DNA of 64,000 bases from Pomphorhynchus laevis (lineage: Eukaryota > Acanthocephala > Palaeacanthocephala > Echinorhynchida > Pomphorhynchidae), in NCBI GenBank assembly GCA_012934845.2, contig WNNJ02002530.1:1-64000 (forward strand). The letters run 5' to 3'. Shown piece after piece: positions 14,056 to 27,365 of this stretch. Every line of letters begins with the position of its first letter. The stretch's first letter is position 1. The position numbers and the translations under genes were made by a program. The notes below the pieces were generated by a model, which was given only the letters and a program-made list of their open reading frames with translations, was not told where the DNA came from and ran no database searches.

Positions 14056-16049
14056 CAAATTGTTTGTTAATAATATATCTAATTGTTTATGTATTAGATA
14101 TCTTTGCGTAATAATTGGTTTAGTTTGTTTGTGTTTATTCAATTTTATCCTTTTTTGTGATGTAATTGTAACGAATCTCTATTCATCTAATTGCTTTTTG
14201 AATTCTAAATTCTATTGTTTATAACACATCTAATTATTCATGAATTATATATGTTCGCTAAATAATTTGTTCATTTTTTTATTTTTGTCTGTCTTGGAAT
14301 TGTAACGAATATTTATTCATCCAATTGTTTATGGGTAGTATATCTAATTGTTAATGAATAATATATCTTGGCGTAATAATTTTTTCAGTTTGTTTGTTTT
14401 TATTTGATTTCATTTTTTTCGCTGTGATTTAATAATAACGAGTTTTCACTTATCTAATTGTTTTAAATTATATATCTCATTGTTTGTGAATAATATATCT
14501 TATTATTTATAATATATTGAATTGTTTATGAATAACATTTCTCAGCGTAAATTTTTTTAATTTGTTTGTTTTAATTTCGTTTTATTTATATTTTTTGTCT
14601 GTGATTATATTGTAACAAATCTTTACACATCTATTTGTTTATGAATAATATATCTAATTGTTTACAATATATATAATTGTTTATGAATGATATATCTTAG
14701 TGTAATAATTTGTACAGTTTGTTTGTTTTAATTTGACTTTCTATAAACTTAAGTCCTTGATGATGTTGGTAACTAATCTTTACTCATTTTTTGTTTATGA
14801 ATGATATATCTAACTTTTTATTACATTTCAAATATTTTACAAATAATATTTCTTAGCGAATTAATTTTAATAATTTGTTCAGTTTGTTTGTTTATTTTTG
14901 AGTTTATTTATATATTTTTCGACTGATATAATAATAACGATTTTTTTTTATTTTTTATAAATAATATATCTCATTGATTGTGAATGATATTTTTTATTAT
15001 TTATTATATATCTAATTGTTTATGAATAATATTTCATAGCGTAAAGAGTTGTTCAGTTTGTTTTTATTTCTATTTATTTTTATTTTTTGTCTGTGATTGA
15101 ATTGTAAAGAATCTTTCTTTATCTAATTGTTTATGTATAATATATCTAATTGTTAATGAATAATATTTTTAGCCTAATAATTTGTTCAGTTCATTTGGGT
15201 TTATTCAATTTTATTTTTTATTGTCTGTGATTGAATTGTTACGAATCTTTATTCATTTAATTGTTTATGATTAATATATATATTTTTTTATATATCAAAT
15301 CGTAATATTTCTTAGCCTTATAATTTTTTCAGTTTGGTTGTTTTTACTTGACTTTATTTTTATTTTTGTCTGAATCAATTTGGTAACGAATCTTTACTCC
15401 TATAATTGTTTATGAATAATATATCTAATTGTTTTTAACATATCTAATAATTCACGAATAATATTTTTTAACTTAATAATTTGTTTAGTTATTTGTTTTT
15501 ATTTGATTTTATTTTTTGGCTGTGATGGAATTGTTTCGATAATAAACCATTTTATTGTTTATAAATAATATGTCTTAGCGTAATAATTTGTTCGGTTTGA
15601 ATGTTTCTATTTGATTTTTTTTTAATTTTTTGTGAAGAATTGTAACGAATCTCTACTCATCTAATTGTTTTTGAATACTCTATTTAATTGTTTATAATAT
15701 ATCTAATTGTTTATAAATTATATATCTTTGCGTAATAATTTGTTCAGTTTGTATTTTATTTTATTTTTTGTCTGTGATGGAATTGTAACGAATATTTATT
15801 CATCAAATTGTTTATGAGTAGTATATCTAATTGTTAATAAATAATATATCTTGGCGTAATAATTATTTTCAGTTTGTTTGTTTTTATTTGATTTCATTTT
15901 TTTCGCTGTGATTTAATAATAACGAGTTTTCACTTATCTAATTGTTTTAAATTATATATCTCATTGTTTGTGAATAATATATCTTATTATTAATAATATA
16001 TTGAATTGTTTATGAATAACATTTCTTAGCGTAAATTTTTGTTAGTTGG
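14056..16049. repeat. Nested 2.3 kb block, copy 4 (right part lost)
   Basis: Counterpart of copy 2 in the second 9.4 kb repeat. Its last ~300 bp are replaced by more diverged satellite units. Confidence 0.8.
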
Positions 16050-19000
16050 TTTGTTTTAATTTCGTTTTATTTATATTTTTTGTCTGCGTATATATTGTAA
16101 CGAATCTTTACACATCTATTTGTTTTAATAATATATCTAATTGTTTATAATATATAATTGTGAATGAATGATATATCTTAGTGTAATTATTTGTACTGTT
16201 TTTTTAAATTTGACTCTTTGTTTAATTTTAGCCTGTGATGAGGTTGGTAACTAATCCTTACTCATATAATTGTTTATTAATAATATATCTAACTTTTTTG
16301 GCATATCAAATATTTCACAAATAATATTTCTAAGGAATTTGTTTTAATAATTTTTTCAGTTTTTTTGTTTATTTTTTATTTTATTTATATATTTTTTGAC
16401 TGATGGAATTGTAACGAATTTTTATTTTTCTAATTGTTTATAAATAATATATTTTATTGATTGTGATTTATAGTGTTTTTTATAATATATCTAATTGTTT
16501 ATGAATAATATTTCTTAGCGTTTAAAGTTTCTCGGTTTGTTTGTGTTTATTTCGTTTTATTTGTATTTTTTTGTCAATAATTGTATCGTAACGAATCTTT
16601 ATTTATCTAATTGTTTGCTAATAATATATCTAATTTTTTATAATTTATATAATTATTTATGAATAATAAATCTTAGTTTAATAGTTTGTTCAGTTTGTTT
16701 GTTAATATTCGATTTTTTTTTGTCTTTGATTGAATTATACCGTTCCTTATTCATCTAATTGGCTTTGAATAATATATCTAATTGTTTATATTATATCTAA
16801 TTCTTTATGAATTATATTTCTTAGCCTAATAATTTGTTCTGTTTGTTTTTATGTATTTGACTTTATCTTAATTTTTTTCTGTTATTAATTTGTAACTATT
16901 CTCTACTAATAACAATGTTTTTTTGAATTATAAATCTAATTGTTTGTTATATATTCATATCTTTACGAATAGTATTTCTTTGCATAATAATTAGTTTAGT
17001 TTTTTTTTATTTTATTTTTCGTCTTTGATAAAAATTTTACGATCTTAACTAATCTTTTTGTTTGTGAATATTATATCCTAGCCTAATAAATTGTTCAGTT
17101 TGTTTGTTTTTCTTTTATTTTTTTCCTTTTTTTCTTTAATGAGTTTGTAACGAATCTCAACTCATCTAATTGTTTATGAATATCATATATAATTGTTTAT
17201 AATATATGTAATTTTTTTGTGAATTGTATATCTTTGTTTAATAATTGGTTCAGGTTGTTTTTTTATTTTGATTTATTGTCAGTGATGCAATTGTAACGAA
17301 TATTTATTCAACAAATTGTTTATGAGTAATATATCTAATTGTTTATGAATAATATATTTTTGCAAAATAATTTGTTTAGTTTGTTTGTTTTCTTTTTGAT
17401 TTTTTTTGTATCTTTTTGTCTGGTATGGAATTGTAACGAATCTTTGCACATCTTAATATTTCTAATTGTTTATGAATCATATTTCTTATCTTAATAATCT
17501 ACCCAGTTTGTTTGTTTAAATTTGTTGTCTGTGATAGAATTGTAACGAATCTTAACACATTTTTGTTTATTAATAATATATCTTTTTGTTAATAATATAT
17601 CTAATTGGTTATGAATAATATATTTTAGTGTAATAATTTGTTCGGTTCGTTTGCTTATTTTTTATTGTATTTTTTATCTGTGATTGAATTGTAACGAATC
17701 TTTTTTCATCTCATTATTTATGAATTACATTTCCTGGCCTAATAATTCGTTAAGTTCGTTTGTTTTTGTTTGTTTTTATTTTACTGTTAGTCGGTGATGA
17801 AATTGTAACGAATGTTTACTCATATAGTGTCTATGAATACTATTTCTAATTGTTTATAATATATCTTATTGATCACAAATAATATATCTTAGTTAAATAA
17901 TTTGTTCTGTATGTTGCTTTTTCTTTGATTTTATTTTAATTTTTTTCTGTGATGGAATTCTAACGAATCTTTAAGCATCTCTTTGTTTATAAATAATATA
18001 TCTTATTGTTTATAATGTTTATAATTGTTTATAAATAATATATCTTAGTATAATAATTTGTTCGGTTTGTTTGTTTTTAATCGATTTTTTTGCCTTTGAT
18101 TGAATTGTAGCGAATTTTTATTCATCTTATTGTTTATGAATAATATATCTTATTGTTTCTAATATATCTAATTGTTTATGTATAATATTTCTTAGCCTGA
18201 TAATTTGTTCAGTTTGCTTGTTTTTATTTGACTTTTTTAAAATTTTTGTCAGTGTTTAAATTGTAACTAATCTTTATTCATATTATTGTTTATGAATTAT
18301 ATATCTTATTGTTTATTATATATTTATATCTTCACTAATAGTATTTCTTTGCCTAACAATTTGTTTAGTTTGTTTTTATTAGGTTTGATTTTTCGTCTGT
18401 GATAAAATTGTTGTCATCTTTACTTATCTTACTGTTTATAAATAATATATCTTTGCGTATTAATTTGTTCAGTTTGCTTGTTTTTCTTTGATTTTAGGTT
18501 TATTTTCATTTTGTGATGGAATTGTAATGAATCTCAACTTATCTAATTGTTTATGAATACTGTATATAATTATTTATTCTCTATCTAATTGTTTATGAAT
18601 TATATATATTTTCCTAATAATTTGTTCATTAGTTTTTTTTTATTTTATTTTGTCTGTGAAAAAATGATAACGAATATTTATTCATCAAATGGTTTATTAG
18701 TATATTTATTTGTTTAGAATAATATATCTTAGGGTAATAATTTGTCTAGTTTGTTTTTATTCGATTATATTTTTTTGTCTGTAATTAAATCGTTACGAAT
18801 CTTTATTCATTTAGTTGTTTATAAATAAAATATCTAATTAGTTATTATATATCTATTTGTTTATGAATAATGATTCTTAGCCTCATAATTTGTTCAGTTT
18901 GTTTTTATTTGAGATTTTTTATTTTTGTATGTGATGAAATTGTAAGGAATCTTTACTCATTTAATTGTTTATGAATAGTATATCTAATTGTTTATAACAT

Positions 19001-20030
19001 ATCAAATATTTCACGAATAATATTTAGCGTAATAATTTGTTCAGTTCGTTGTTTTAATTTTATTTTTTCTCTTAAATGGAATTGTTTCAATGTTTACTCA
19101 TCTTATTGATTTTGATTAATATATATTAGCGTAATAATTTGTTCAGGTTGTTTTTTTTTTATTTTTTTGTGATGGAATTGTAACGAATTTGTACTCATCT
19201 AACTGTTTATAAATGCTATATATAATTTTTTATAATGTATCGAATTGTTTAAGAATTATATATAATTGCGTAATAATTTGTTCAAGTTGTTTTTTATTTT
19301 ATTTTTTGTATGTTATGGAATTGTAACGAATATTTATTCTTCAAATTGTTTATGAGTTATATTTCTTATTGATCATAAATAATATATCTTTGCGTAATAA
19401 TTTGTTAGGCTTATTTGTTTTTATTAGAATGTATTATAATTTTTTTGACCGTGATGGAATTATTAAAAACCCTTACTTTTCATTTTTTTATGAATAATAT
19501 ATCTCATTGATTGTGAATAATATATGTGTTTGTTTTTAATATTTCTAATTGTTTATGAATAATATTTGTTAGCGTAAAAATTTGTTCAGTTTGATTGTTT
19601 TTATTTTGTTTTATTTGTATGTTTTGTCTGTTTAGGAATTGTAACGAATATTTACACATCTTATTGTTTATTAATAATATATCTAATTGTTTTCTAATAT
19701 ATCTAATTGTTTATTAATAATATTACTTAGCGTAATTAGTTAGTAGTTTAGTATGTTTTTATTTGATTTTATTTTTATTTTGTTGTCTGTGATGAAATTG
19801 TAATGAATCTTTACACATCTTATTATTTATGAATAATATATTTAATTGTATTAAATATATCTAGTTGTATATGAATAATATATCTTAGTGTAATAATTTG
19901 TTCAGTTTGTTTGTTTTTATTTGATTTTATTTTATTTTTCGTCTATGATGAAATTGTATAAAATCTTTACTGATATAATTGTTTCTGAATAATATATCAA
20001 ATTGTTTATAACATATTTTATATATTTAAT

Positions 20031-20957
20031 CTCAAATCGGAAAGGGATGATGTAATTAAGAGAAGTCTTATAAATAGCGGATATCGAACTTAAACTATCA
20101 AAAAATCAAATTTCATGGGAAATAGTACTAGGCCATAATTGATTGGTCTAAAACTTGATAAAAAATATAGGTATACCCTATATTAATGATAAATGGAACG
20201 GTTAAATGATCAATCATATAAAACGTTCTAAAATCAGCACCCCCAGCATTGTCTTATATAATCAAAAAATTCCCAAAATAAAAAATATATTTAAACAGAA
20301 ACTTAATTTTAACAAGGACTTTTGTATATAAAATTTCTTGTGATGGTTGTAATAAGATCTATATTGGTCAATCAGGGCAATAATTTTTTAAGCGTATTTA
20401 CCAACATAGATACTCGATTAAGAGAGGAACAGGATCTTGGGCTGTAATAAACCACTCTTGAACAGTAACCATATTATACATTTTGAAAAAAGTCAAGTTA
20501 TTTCAGTAGAAAACAAGGCTTTAGAAAGAAAAATAAAATAAACTTATTTTATGCACAAAAATATAAATTTACTGATGCCCAATAATAAACCAGATATTGA
20601 ATTAATAACAAATATTTAATAATTTGTAATGATTTGTAATGGTTTTTTGTATTGTTTTGTTCGTTGTTTTTTATGTATATTTTTCTTTCTTTGTGTAATT
20701 TTTAATAAGGAGCACATCTAGTCGTTTGATCCGCTGCGCAGTGTAAAACGTACAATTGACATCTTTGTTATGTTGCGCCAAGCGAAGTATGCAGTTGACA
20801 GCTTTGAAAATACTTAAATTGTAAAAATATTTTTTGTAACATTTACTTCTGATGATGATAGCAGTAGGCTATTGAAAATTCGAGATTAAATAAATATTTT
20901 CTTCACTCTCTCCACTAATAAATAATCCAATATGATTGAACAATCAATTTATAATAT
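20031..20957 (+). repeat. Upstream pseudo-LTR (5'-truncated PLE copy)
   Basis: Matches 22748-23792 over its full length, starting at ATCTCAAATC and ending at CAATCAATTTATAATATA. It holds a GIY-YIG remnant (20321-20400; YKISCDGC then YIGQSGQ) and a hammerhead (20841-20895). It lacks the 119-bp internal duplication present in the downstream copy. Confidence 0.88.
20841..20895 (+). ncRNA. Type I hammerhead ribozyme, PLE pseudo-LTR
   Basis: CTGATGA at 20849-20855 and GAA at 20874-20876. Stem II is GATAGC/GCTATT around a 5-nt loop, with one extra U before it. Stem III is AAT/ATT closing on a short TCGAG loop. The predicted cleavage is after A20888. Stem I forms between ATTTA-C-TT (20841-20848) and AATAAAT (20889-20895), seven pairs with one bulged C. 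Very short stem III type I hammerheads are known in PLE pseudo-LTRs. Pairing was worked out by hand; activity is not shown. Confidence 0.75.
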
Positions 20958-21488
20958 AATACGGCTGCAATATGGACACGCAAGCTTAAAGATTGCTGGA
21001 AAACTGGAGGATATTACAATTAAGTTATGGAACAGTTGGTGATCAAAACAGTTCTTGATCGCTTGCAGATGTCATCGATTGGTTCATGCATGTTCAAGAA
21101 TAAAATGTGGCTTTAAAGGATTTGCTGGTTCTAGATGTGCTTCTAAGGTAAGTTTTTTACTTTTAAACTTTTCAATTTTGTTTGAGTTTTCAAATTTTGT
21201 TCGTTTATCCAATATTAGTAGGAATATTTATCAATTATTGTTTAAAGTTTTATCTTATAATAACTTGTTTTTATTAATATGTGGCATAAAAGAAAAATGT
21301 GCTAAGATATAAACAACAGGCATTTTAAAAATTCTGTAAATTGTGCATATATACATATAATATTGACACACTAGCACATTAACATAAAAACTATAATTCT
21401 AATAATGACATTCCTGTATGTTAGGATTAACAGATATTATGCCAGAGTAATAATCTTTTACATAATTGAAAAGATAGGAGTTAACTAA
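20958..21488 (+). other. PLE 5' region with splice-donor-like site
   Basis: Lies between the upstream pseudo-LTR and the RT. It contains a possible leader coding stretch (21055-21150) ending at a consensus-like donor AAGGTAAGT near 21147-21155. Introns near the 5' end are known in some Penelope elements. No acceptor was assigned. Confidence 0.4.
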
Positions 21489-22740
21489 AGAGCAGTTATT
21501 TGTGCTTAATTTAGGACCGAACTTTACTCTCAAACCTTGATTAAAGAACATAAACTTTTTTCACAACTAGAAGTGTTGAATTTGAAAGCTCTAGAGTTAG
21601 GTATACCAAATACGGAAAGTTATATAAACTTGAGTTACAAATCAATGTTAAAATGTACTGTGAAACACGACAAATTAAATATTCTTATTAATACAGTAAA
21701 AATATTTTGAAAGGGTTTACGTTAGTGTTTGTCCAACTGATAAAAGTGGTTGTTTAGTTGTTTAGAGTAAAGCCGAATATAATTTATTGGGCCATTCAGT
21801 ATTAAATAAAAGGTTTATAAGGTAAAAGGTGATCTGACCGTAAAAAGACAAGCTGAATACAATAAATTTCTTAGGAAATTACATAGAGAGGAGAAACTCA
21901 GTGAATCAATGTAAAATAGGTTTATTACAAGGAACTCGAAGCCTGGTTTTATCAGCATTTTGTCGAAAGTCCATTAAACGGTATATTCTGCCAGATCCAC
22001 AATTGCAACTTATAGTACATATTCTTATGTAGCAAGTATATCGCTTACATACTTTTTATAAACTAAGCGATGAACATTTTCCTCGTGCCGGAGATGGAAT
22101 GCAGTTCGCAAAACTTATGCAGAATATTGACATCTCCAATAAAATAGTGATTTCAATTGATGTAAAATCTCTATTTCCAAATATCCCTTTGTTAGAATTA
22201 ATAAGCTTAGCATCTGAATTTCTAGTTGATACAGAATTTGGGAAACATTTAACCATATGGATTGCATAACTCTAATTAAATTATGCACAACAAATATTAA
22301 TTTTCAATTTGAAAATGAAATGTATGAACAAGTTGACGGATTGATTGTCTATGGGTAATCCGCTAGCACCAATACTCGCTGAAATATATATGAGGAAATG
22401 AGAAGCTACACATTTAAAGAATATGAATTACATTCACACCTGGCTTAGGTATGTAGATGATGCTTTTGTTCTTTTAAAGGATCCGTTTGACCTGATTGTT
22501 TTTTGGATATATTAAATAGTGCTGATATAAATATTCAGTGGACATTAACGAAGGAAGAAGACGGTACATTATCCTTTCTTAATGTAAAGATTATTAGATC
22601 TCCTGCGAACAAAGTAGAAACTGAGGTTTCAAAAAAATAGTGAGTACCCTAATGTTGTAAGCTGGGAAAGTAATGTTCATAGAAATTGGAAAATTTCCGC
22701 AGCTTCCTCACTGTTCTTGTGATCAAAGGCAATATGTTCT
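21489..22740 (+). pseudogene. PLE reverse transcriptase (broken)
   Basis: The N-terminal block LTKEQLFVLNLGPNF (from about 21489) matches the PLE pre-RT signature. RT motif A reads DVKSLFPNIPL (22159-22191), motif B GNPLAPILAEIYM (about 22354-22392) and motif C RYVDDAFVLL (22447-22476). It is followed by TLSFLNVKI (22565-22591), the conserved post-catalytic block. The catalytic aspartates of motifs A and C are therefore present, but the frame is interrupted several times, so no full product can be made. The GIY-YIG domain follows in the same orientation. Confidence 0.88.
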
Positions 22741-22997
22741 AGTGTCTATCTCAAATCAAAAAGAGATGATGTAATTAAGAGAAGTCTTATAAATAATGGA
22801 TATCCGACTTGGGCTATCAAAAAATCATATTTTATGGGAAATAGTACTAGGCCATAATTGATTGGCCCAAAACTTGATAAAAAAATATAGGTATACCCTA
22901 TATAAATGATAAATGGAACGGTTAAACGATCAATCACATAAAACGTTCTAAAATCGGCACCCCCAGCATTGTCTTATATAATCAAAAAATTCCCAAA

Positions 22998-23182
22998 ATA
23001 AAAAATATATTTAAACAGAAACCTAATTTTTACAAAGATGGTGTTGTATATAAAATTTCTTGTGATGGTTGTAATAAGATCTATATTGGTCAATCAGGGC
23101 AATAATTTTTTAAGCGTATTTACCAACATAGATACTCGATTAAGAGAGGAACAGGATCTTGGGCTGTAATAAACCACTCTTG
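22998..23182 (+). pseudogene. GIY-YIG endonuclease of the PLE (broken)
   Basis: Reads KPNFYKDGVVYKISCDGC then NKIYIGQSGQ, giving the GVVY (GIY-like) and YIG blocks with the intervening cysteines typical of PLE endonucleases, then a basic stretch with QHRYS. In-frame interruptions follow. Being downstream of the RT, it has the canonical PLE order, unlike the Naiad copies at 37.5-49.9 kb. Confidence 0.8.
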
Positions 23183-23320
23183 AACAGTAACCATATTATA
23201 CATTTTGAAAAAAGTCAAGTTATTTCAGTAGAAAACAAGGCTTTAGAAAGAAAAATAAAATAAACTTATTTTATGCACAAAAATATAAATTTACTGATGC
23301 CCAATAATAAACCAGATATT

Positions 23321-23545
23321 GAATTAATAACAAATATTTAATAATTTGTAATGATTTGTAATGGTTTTTTGTATTGTTTTGTTCGTTGTTTTTTATGTAT
23401 ATTTTTCTTTCTTTGTGTTATTGAATTTCTTTGTCTATTGAATTAATAACAAATATTTTATAATTGTAATTATTTGTAATGGTTTTTTGTATTGTTTTGT
23501 TCGTTGTTTTTGATGTATATTTTTCTTTCTTTGTGTAATTTTTAA
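23321..23545. repeat. 119-bp tandem duplication in downstream pseudo-LTR
   Basis: GAATTAATAACAAATATTTA to TTTCTTTCTTTGTGT occurs at 23321 and again at 23440. The upstream pseudo-LTR has it once, so the duplication arose after, or in only one copy of, the template. Confidence 0.8.
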
Positions 23546-23680
23546 TAAGGAGCACATCTAGTCGTTTGATCCGCTGCGCAGTGTAAAACGTACAATTGAC
23601 GTCTTTGTGCTGTTGCGCCAAGCGAAGTATGCAGTTGACAGCTTTGAAAATACTTAAATTGTAAAAATATTTTTTGTAAC

Positions 23681-23733
23681 ATTTACTTCTGATGATGATA
23701 GCAGTAGGCTATTGAAAATTCGATTAAATAAAT
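23681..23733 (+). ncRNA. Type I hammerhead ribozyme, downstream pseudo-LTR
   Basis: Same motif as at 20841-20895. CTGATGA lies at 23689-23695 and GAA at 23714-23716, with stem III AAT-TCG-ATT (a perfect 3-bp stem with a triloop). Predicted cleavage is after A23726. Stem I is ATTTA-C-TT with AATAAAT (23727-23733). This copy has the cleaner stem III loop. Confidence 0.76.
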
Positions 23734-23792
23734 ATTGTATTTCACTCTCTCCACTAATAAATAATCCAATATGAGTAAACAATCAATTTATA

Positions 23793-26700
23793 ATATATTT
23801 AATTGTTCACAAATAATATTTCTTGTCGTAATAATTTGTCAGGTTAGTTTGTTTTTATCTGATTATATTTTTTGTATGTAATGGAATTGTAACGAATCTA
23901 TACTCATCTAGTTATTTATTAATAATATATCTTATCGTTTTTAATTTATCTAATTGTCATTTGATAAAATATCTTTGCGTAATAATTTGTACAGTTTGTT
24001 AGCTTTTTTGGATTTGATATTTTTTGTCTGTGATGGAATTATAACGAATCTTTACTTAACTTATTGTTTATTAATAATATATCTAATTGTTTATGAATAA
24101 TATATTTTAGCATAATCTGCTCAGTTTAAAGGGTTTTTTTGATTTTATATTTATTTTTTTGTCTGGTATTGAATTGTAACGAATATTTACTCATATAATT
24201 GTTTATGAATAATATATATAATTGTTCGAATAATTTATCCAATTGTTTGTTACTAATAAATCTTAGCGTAATAATTTGTTGCGGTTTGTTTGTTTTTATT
24301 CGATTTTTTCTTTTATGTAATTGTGACGAATGTTTACTCATCTTATTGATAGTGAAATATCTACGTAATTGATTATTATCTATCTAATTGTTTACGAATA
24401 ATATATCTTAGTATAATAATTTGTTCAGTTTGTTTGTGTTTATTTGATTTTATTTTTTTGTTTGTGATTGAATTATAACGAATCGTTATTAATCTAATTG
24501 TTTTTGACCAATATTTATAATTGTTTATAATATATCTATTTGTTTATGAATAATATTTCTTAGCCTAATAATTTGTATTGTTTGTTTGTTTTTATTTCAC
24601 TATATTTTAATTTTTGTCTGTTATGAAATTGTAACGAATCTTCACTCATATAATTGTTAATGAATAATATATCTAATTCTTTAGTATATATTTAATTCTT
24701 CACGAATAATATTTTGTTGCGTAATAATTTTTTCAGTTTGTTTGTTTTAATTTCGTTTTATTTATATTTTTTGTCTGTGATTGAATTGTTACGATCTTTA
24801 CTCATCTTTTAGTTTATGAATAATATATCTTAGTGTAATAATTTGTTCAGTTTGTTTGTTTATCTTTGATTTGATTTTTTTTTCTGTGATAGAGTTGTAA
24901 CGAATTTTACTCATCTAATTGTTTATGAATATGATATCTAATTGTTTATAATATATCTAATTGTTTATGAATTATATATATTTGCGTAATAATTTGTTCA
25001 GTTTTTTTTTATTTTTTTTTTGTTTGTGATGGAATTTTAACAAATATTTATATATCAAATTTTTTATGAGTAATATATCTAATTGTTTATGAATAATATA
25101 TCTTTGCGTAATAATTCTTTAGTTTGTTTGTCTTTTTGATTTTATTTTTATTTTTATTTCACTGTGATGGAATGATAACGAATCGTAACATATCATTGCT
25201 TATGAATAATTTATCTAATTGTTTGTAAATAATATATCTAATTATTTATAATAAATCTAACTGTTTTAGAATTATATTTTCTACTGTTAAAATTTGTTTA
25301 TTTTGTTTGTTTGTATTTGGTTTTATTTTTGTTATTTTGTCTGTGATGGAATTGTAACGAATCTTCAGATCCTATTGTTTATGATTAATATATCTAAATG
25401 TTTATAATATATATAATTGTTTGTGAAAAATATATCTCAGTGTAATAATTTGTGCGGTTTGCTTGTTCCCTTCGGTAACAATCCTTCGGTTTTTTATTTT
25501 TGATGTTAATTTAATAATTAACATCTAATTATTTATGAATAATATATCTAATTGTTTATAATATATCTAATTTTTATGAATAATATTTCTTAGCCTAATA
25601 ATTTGTTCAGTTTGTTTGTTTTTATTTGACTCTTTTTTAATTTTTTGTCTTTGATGAAATTGTAACGAATCTTTACTCATATATTTGTTTATGAATAATA
25701 AATCTAATTGTTTATAATATATCTAATTGTTCACGAATAATATTTCCTTGCGTAATAATTTGCTCAGTTTGTTTGTTTTTATTTAATTATATTTTTTGCC
25801 TGCGATGGAATTGTTACGATCTTTACTCACTTTTTTGCTTATGTTTAATATATCTTAGCGTAATAATTTGTTCAGTTTGTTTGTTTTTCTTTGATTTTAT
25901 TTTTATTTTTTATGTGATGGAATGGTAACGAATCTCTACTCATCTAATTGTTTATGAATAATGTTTATAATTGTTTATAATAGATCTAATTGTTTATGAA
26001 TTATATATCTTTGCGTAATAATTTGTTCACTTTGTGTTTTTATTTGATTTTTTTATATATTGTCTGTGATGGAATTGTTACGAATATTTATTAATCTAAT
26101 GGTTTTTTGATTAATATATATAATTTTTTATGAATAATATATCTTTGCATAATAGTTTATTCAGTTTGTTTGTTTTCATTTGATTTTATCTTTATTTTTT
26201 TGTTTGATGGAATGGTAACGAATCTTTACTAATCTAGTTGTTTATGAATAATATGTCTAATTTTTAATATATCTTATCGAAATAATTTGTTCGGTTTGTT
26301 TGTTTTTATTGGATTTTTTATTTTATTATTGTCTGCTATGAAATTGTAACAAATCTTTATTCATCTAATTGTTTATGATAATATATCTCATTGTTTGTGA
26401 ATAATATATCTAATTGTTTTTAATACATCTAATTGTTTATGAATAATATTTCTTAGCGTAATAATTTGTTCATTTTGTTTGTTTTTATTTGATTTTTTTG
26501 TCTGATGGAATTGTGACGAATATACACTCATCGTATTGTTTATTTATAATTAATCTAATTGTTTATGAATAATATATCGTAATAATTAGATATTTATCTA
26601 ATTTTTTGAATTATAGAGCGTGAAAAGTAGCGTGCTAATTTGTTCAGTTTTTTTTTGTTTTTGTTTAATTTTACTTTCATTTTTTTTGTCTGTGATGGAA

Positions 26701-27015
26701 TTGTAACGAATCTTTACTTATCTAATTGTTTATAAATAATATATCTCATTGTTTATAATATTACTAATTGTTTATGGATAATATATCTTATTATAATATC
26801 TAATTACAATTATATTTAATTGTTCACGAATAATATTTCTTAGCATAGTAATTTGTTCAGTTTGTTTGTTTTTTAATTTTATTTTTTGTACGTGATGGAA
26901 TTGTTACGATCTTTACTCATATAATTGTTTATGAATAATATATCTAATTGTTTATAATATATCTAATTGTTTATTAATAATTTATCTTAGCGTAATAATT
27001 TGTTTAGTTTGTTTG
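23793..27015. repeat. AT-rich satellite, block 2
   Basis: Continuation of the block 1 satellite on the far side of the PLE insertion, with the same motif order but no higher-order repetition visible here. The pattern stops at about 27015. A short off-pattern piece with CCTTCGG twice lies near 25468-25492. No gene is seen. Confidence 0.93.
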
Positions 27016-27365
27016 AGTAGTTGGAATTAGAAATTAAATAAATTCTATAGTCGCTACGTTTGGTTCGAAATGACTCAAATAAAATAATACTTAGAGCAAA
27101 AAATTTTAACAGCTTAAACACAAAATAACTAACAATTTACAATGATAAGTTACGATGACTGGTTAATATATTTTGGTTATTAAAATTTACAAGCTTTAAT
27201 AGGCAACGTTATAAAGTTGTATTGGTTATTATAATTCTTACAAATTGAATTCAACTTTTTTGATTGTACCACTAATACAATCAAGACCAATTAACGCAAT
27301 AACCTATTTTTCAAGACCAGTCAAGAGCAATCAATACTATAACTACAAACCGAGCTTGGGATAAC
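27016..27365. other. AT-rich spacer without recognised gene
   Basis: Unique-looking sequence between the satellite and the LINE fragment. It has two imperfect repeats of a TCAAGACCA...CAAT motif at about 27280-27345. Nothing else is recognised; it could be LINE 5' UTR. Confidence 0.5.

Larger units (their letters stand above)
9404..16049. repeat. Higher-order satellite repeat, copy 2
   Basis: Near-identical to 1-6645. Similarity falls to ordinary unit-to-unit level after about 16049, where the sequence becomes a diverged version of the same satellite. The sharp change from near-identity to ordinary divergence marks a recent segmental amplification boundary. Confidence 0.88.
1..20030. repeat. 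AT-rich satellite, block 1
   Basis: The whole stretch is built from diverged copies of a roughly 130-170 bp unit. Each unit carries the same ordered motifs: a TCTGTGATGGAATTGTAACG-like box, then ATCTAATTGTTTATGAATA repeated two or three times at about 25-bp spacing, then TTCTTAGCGTAATAATTTG, then TTCAGTTTGTTTG and a T-rich run. Unit identity is modest between neighbours but very high between blocks 3.39 and 9.40 kb apart. Short open frames in it are by-products of the low-complexity composition. No gene is seen. A centromeric or heterochromatic satellite is a reasonable inference, not shown. Confidence 0.95.
20031..23792 (+). mobile_element. Canonical Penelope-like element with pseudo-LTRs
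   Basis: A PLE inserted into the AT satellite. A 5'-truncated copy (20031-20957) is followed directly by a longer copy (20958-23792), so the shared 3' part appears twice as pseudo-LTRs, the tandem layout known for Penelope. Order in the long copy is RT then GIY-YIG, i.e. C-terminal endonuclease, as in the Penelope/Poseidon group. The flanks share an 11-bp candidate target duplication, ATATATTTAAT, at 20020-20030 and 23793-23803, although in AT-rich satellite this could be chance. Both 3' ends carry a hammerhead motif. The coding region is broken in several places. Confidence 0.88.
22748..23792 (+). repeat. Downstream pseudo-LTR
   Basis: 3' part of the long PLE copy, matching 20031-20957. It differs by a tandem duplication of about 119 bp (23321-23439 repeated at 23440-23545). 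It ends in CAATCAATTTATAATATA, after which the satellite resumes. Confidence 0.88.

Noticed and set aside
23418-24341. Two minus-strand open frames of 67 and 71 codons
   Set aside because: One is antisense to the PLE 3' end and the other is satellite sequence; no domain and composition-driven.
1-27015. Regular repeats resembling a CRISPR-like or telomeric array
   Set aside because: Units of 130-170 bp with no short identical repeats plus unique spacers, and no G-rich telomere motif; this is a eukaryotic satellite.
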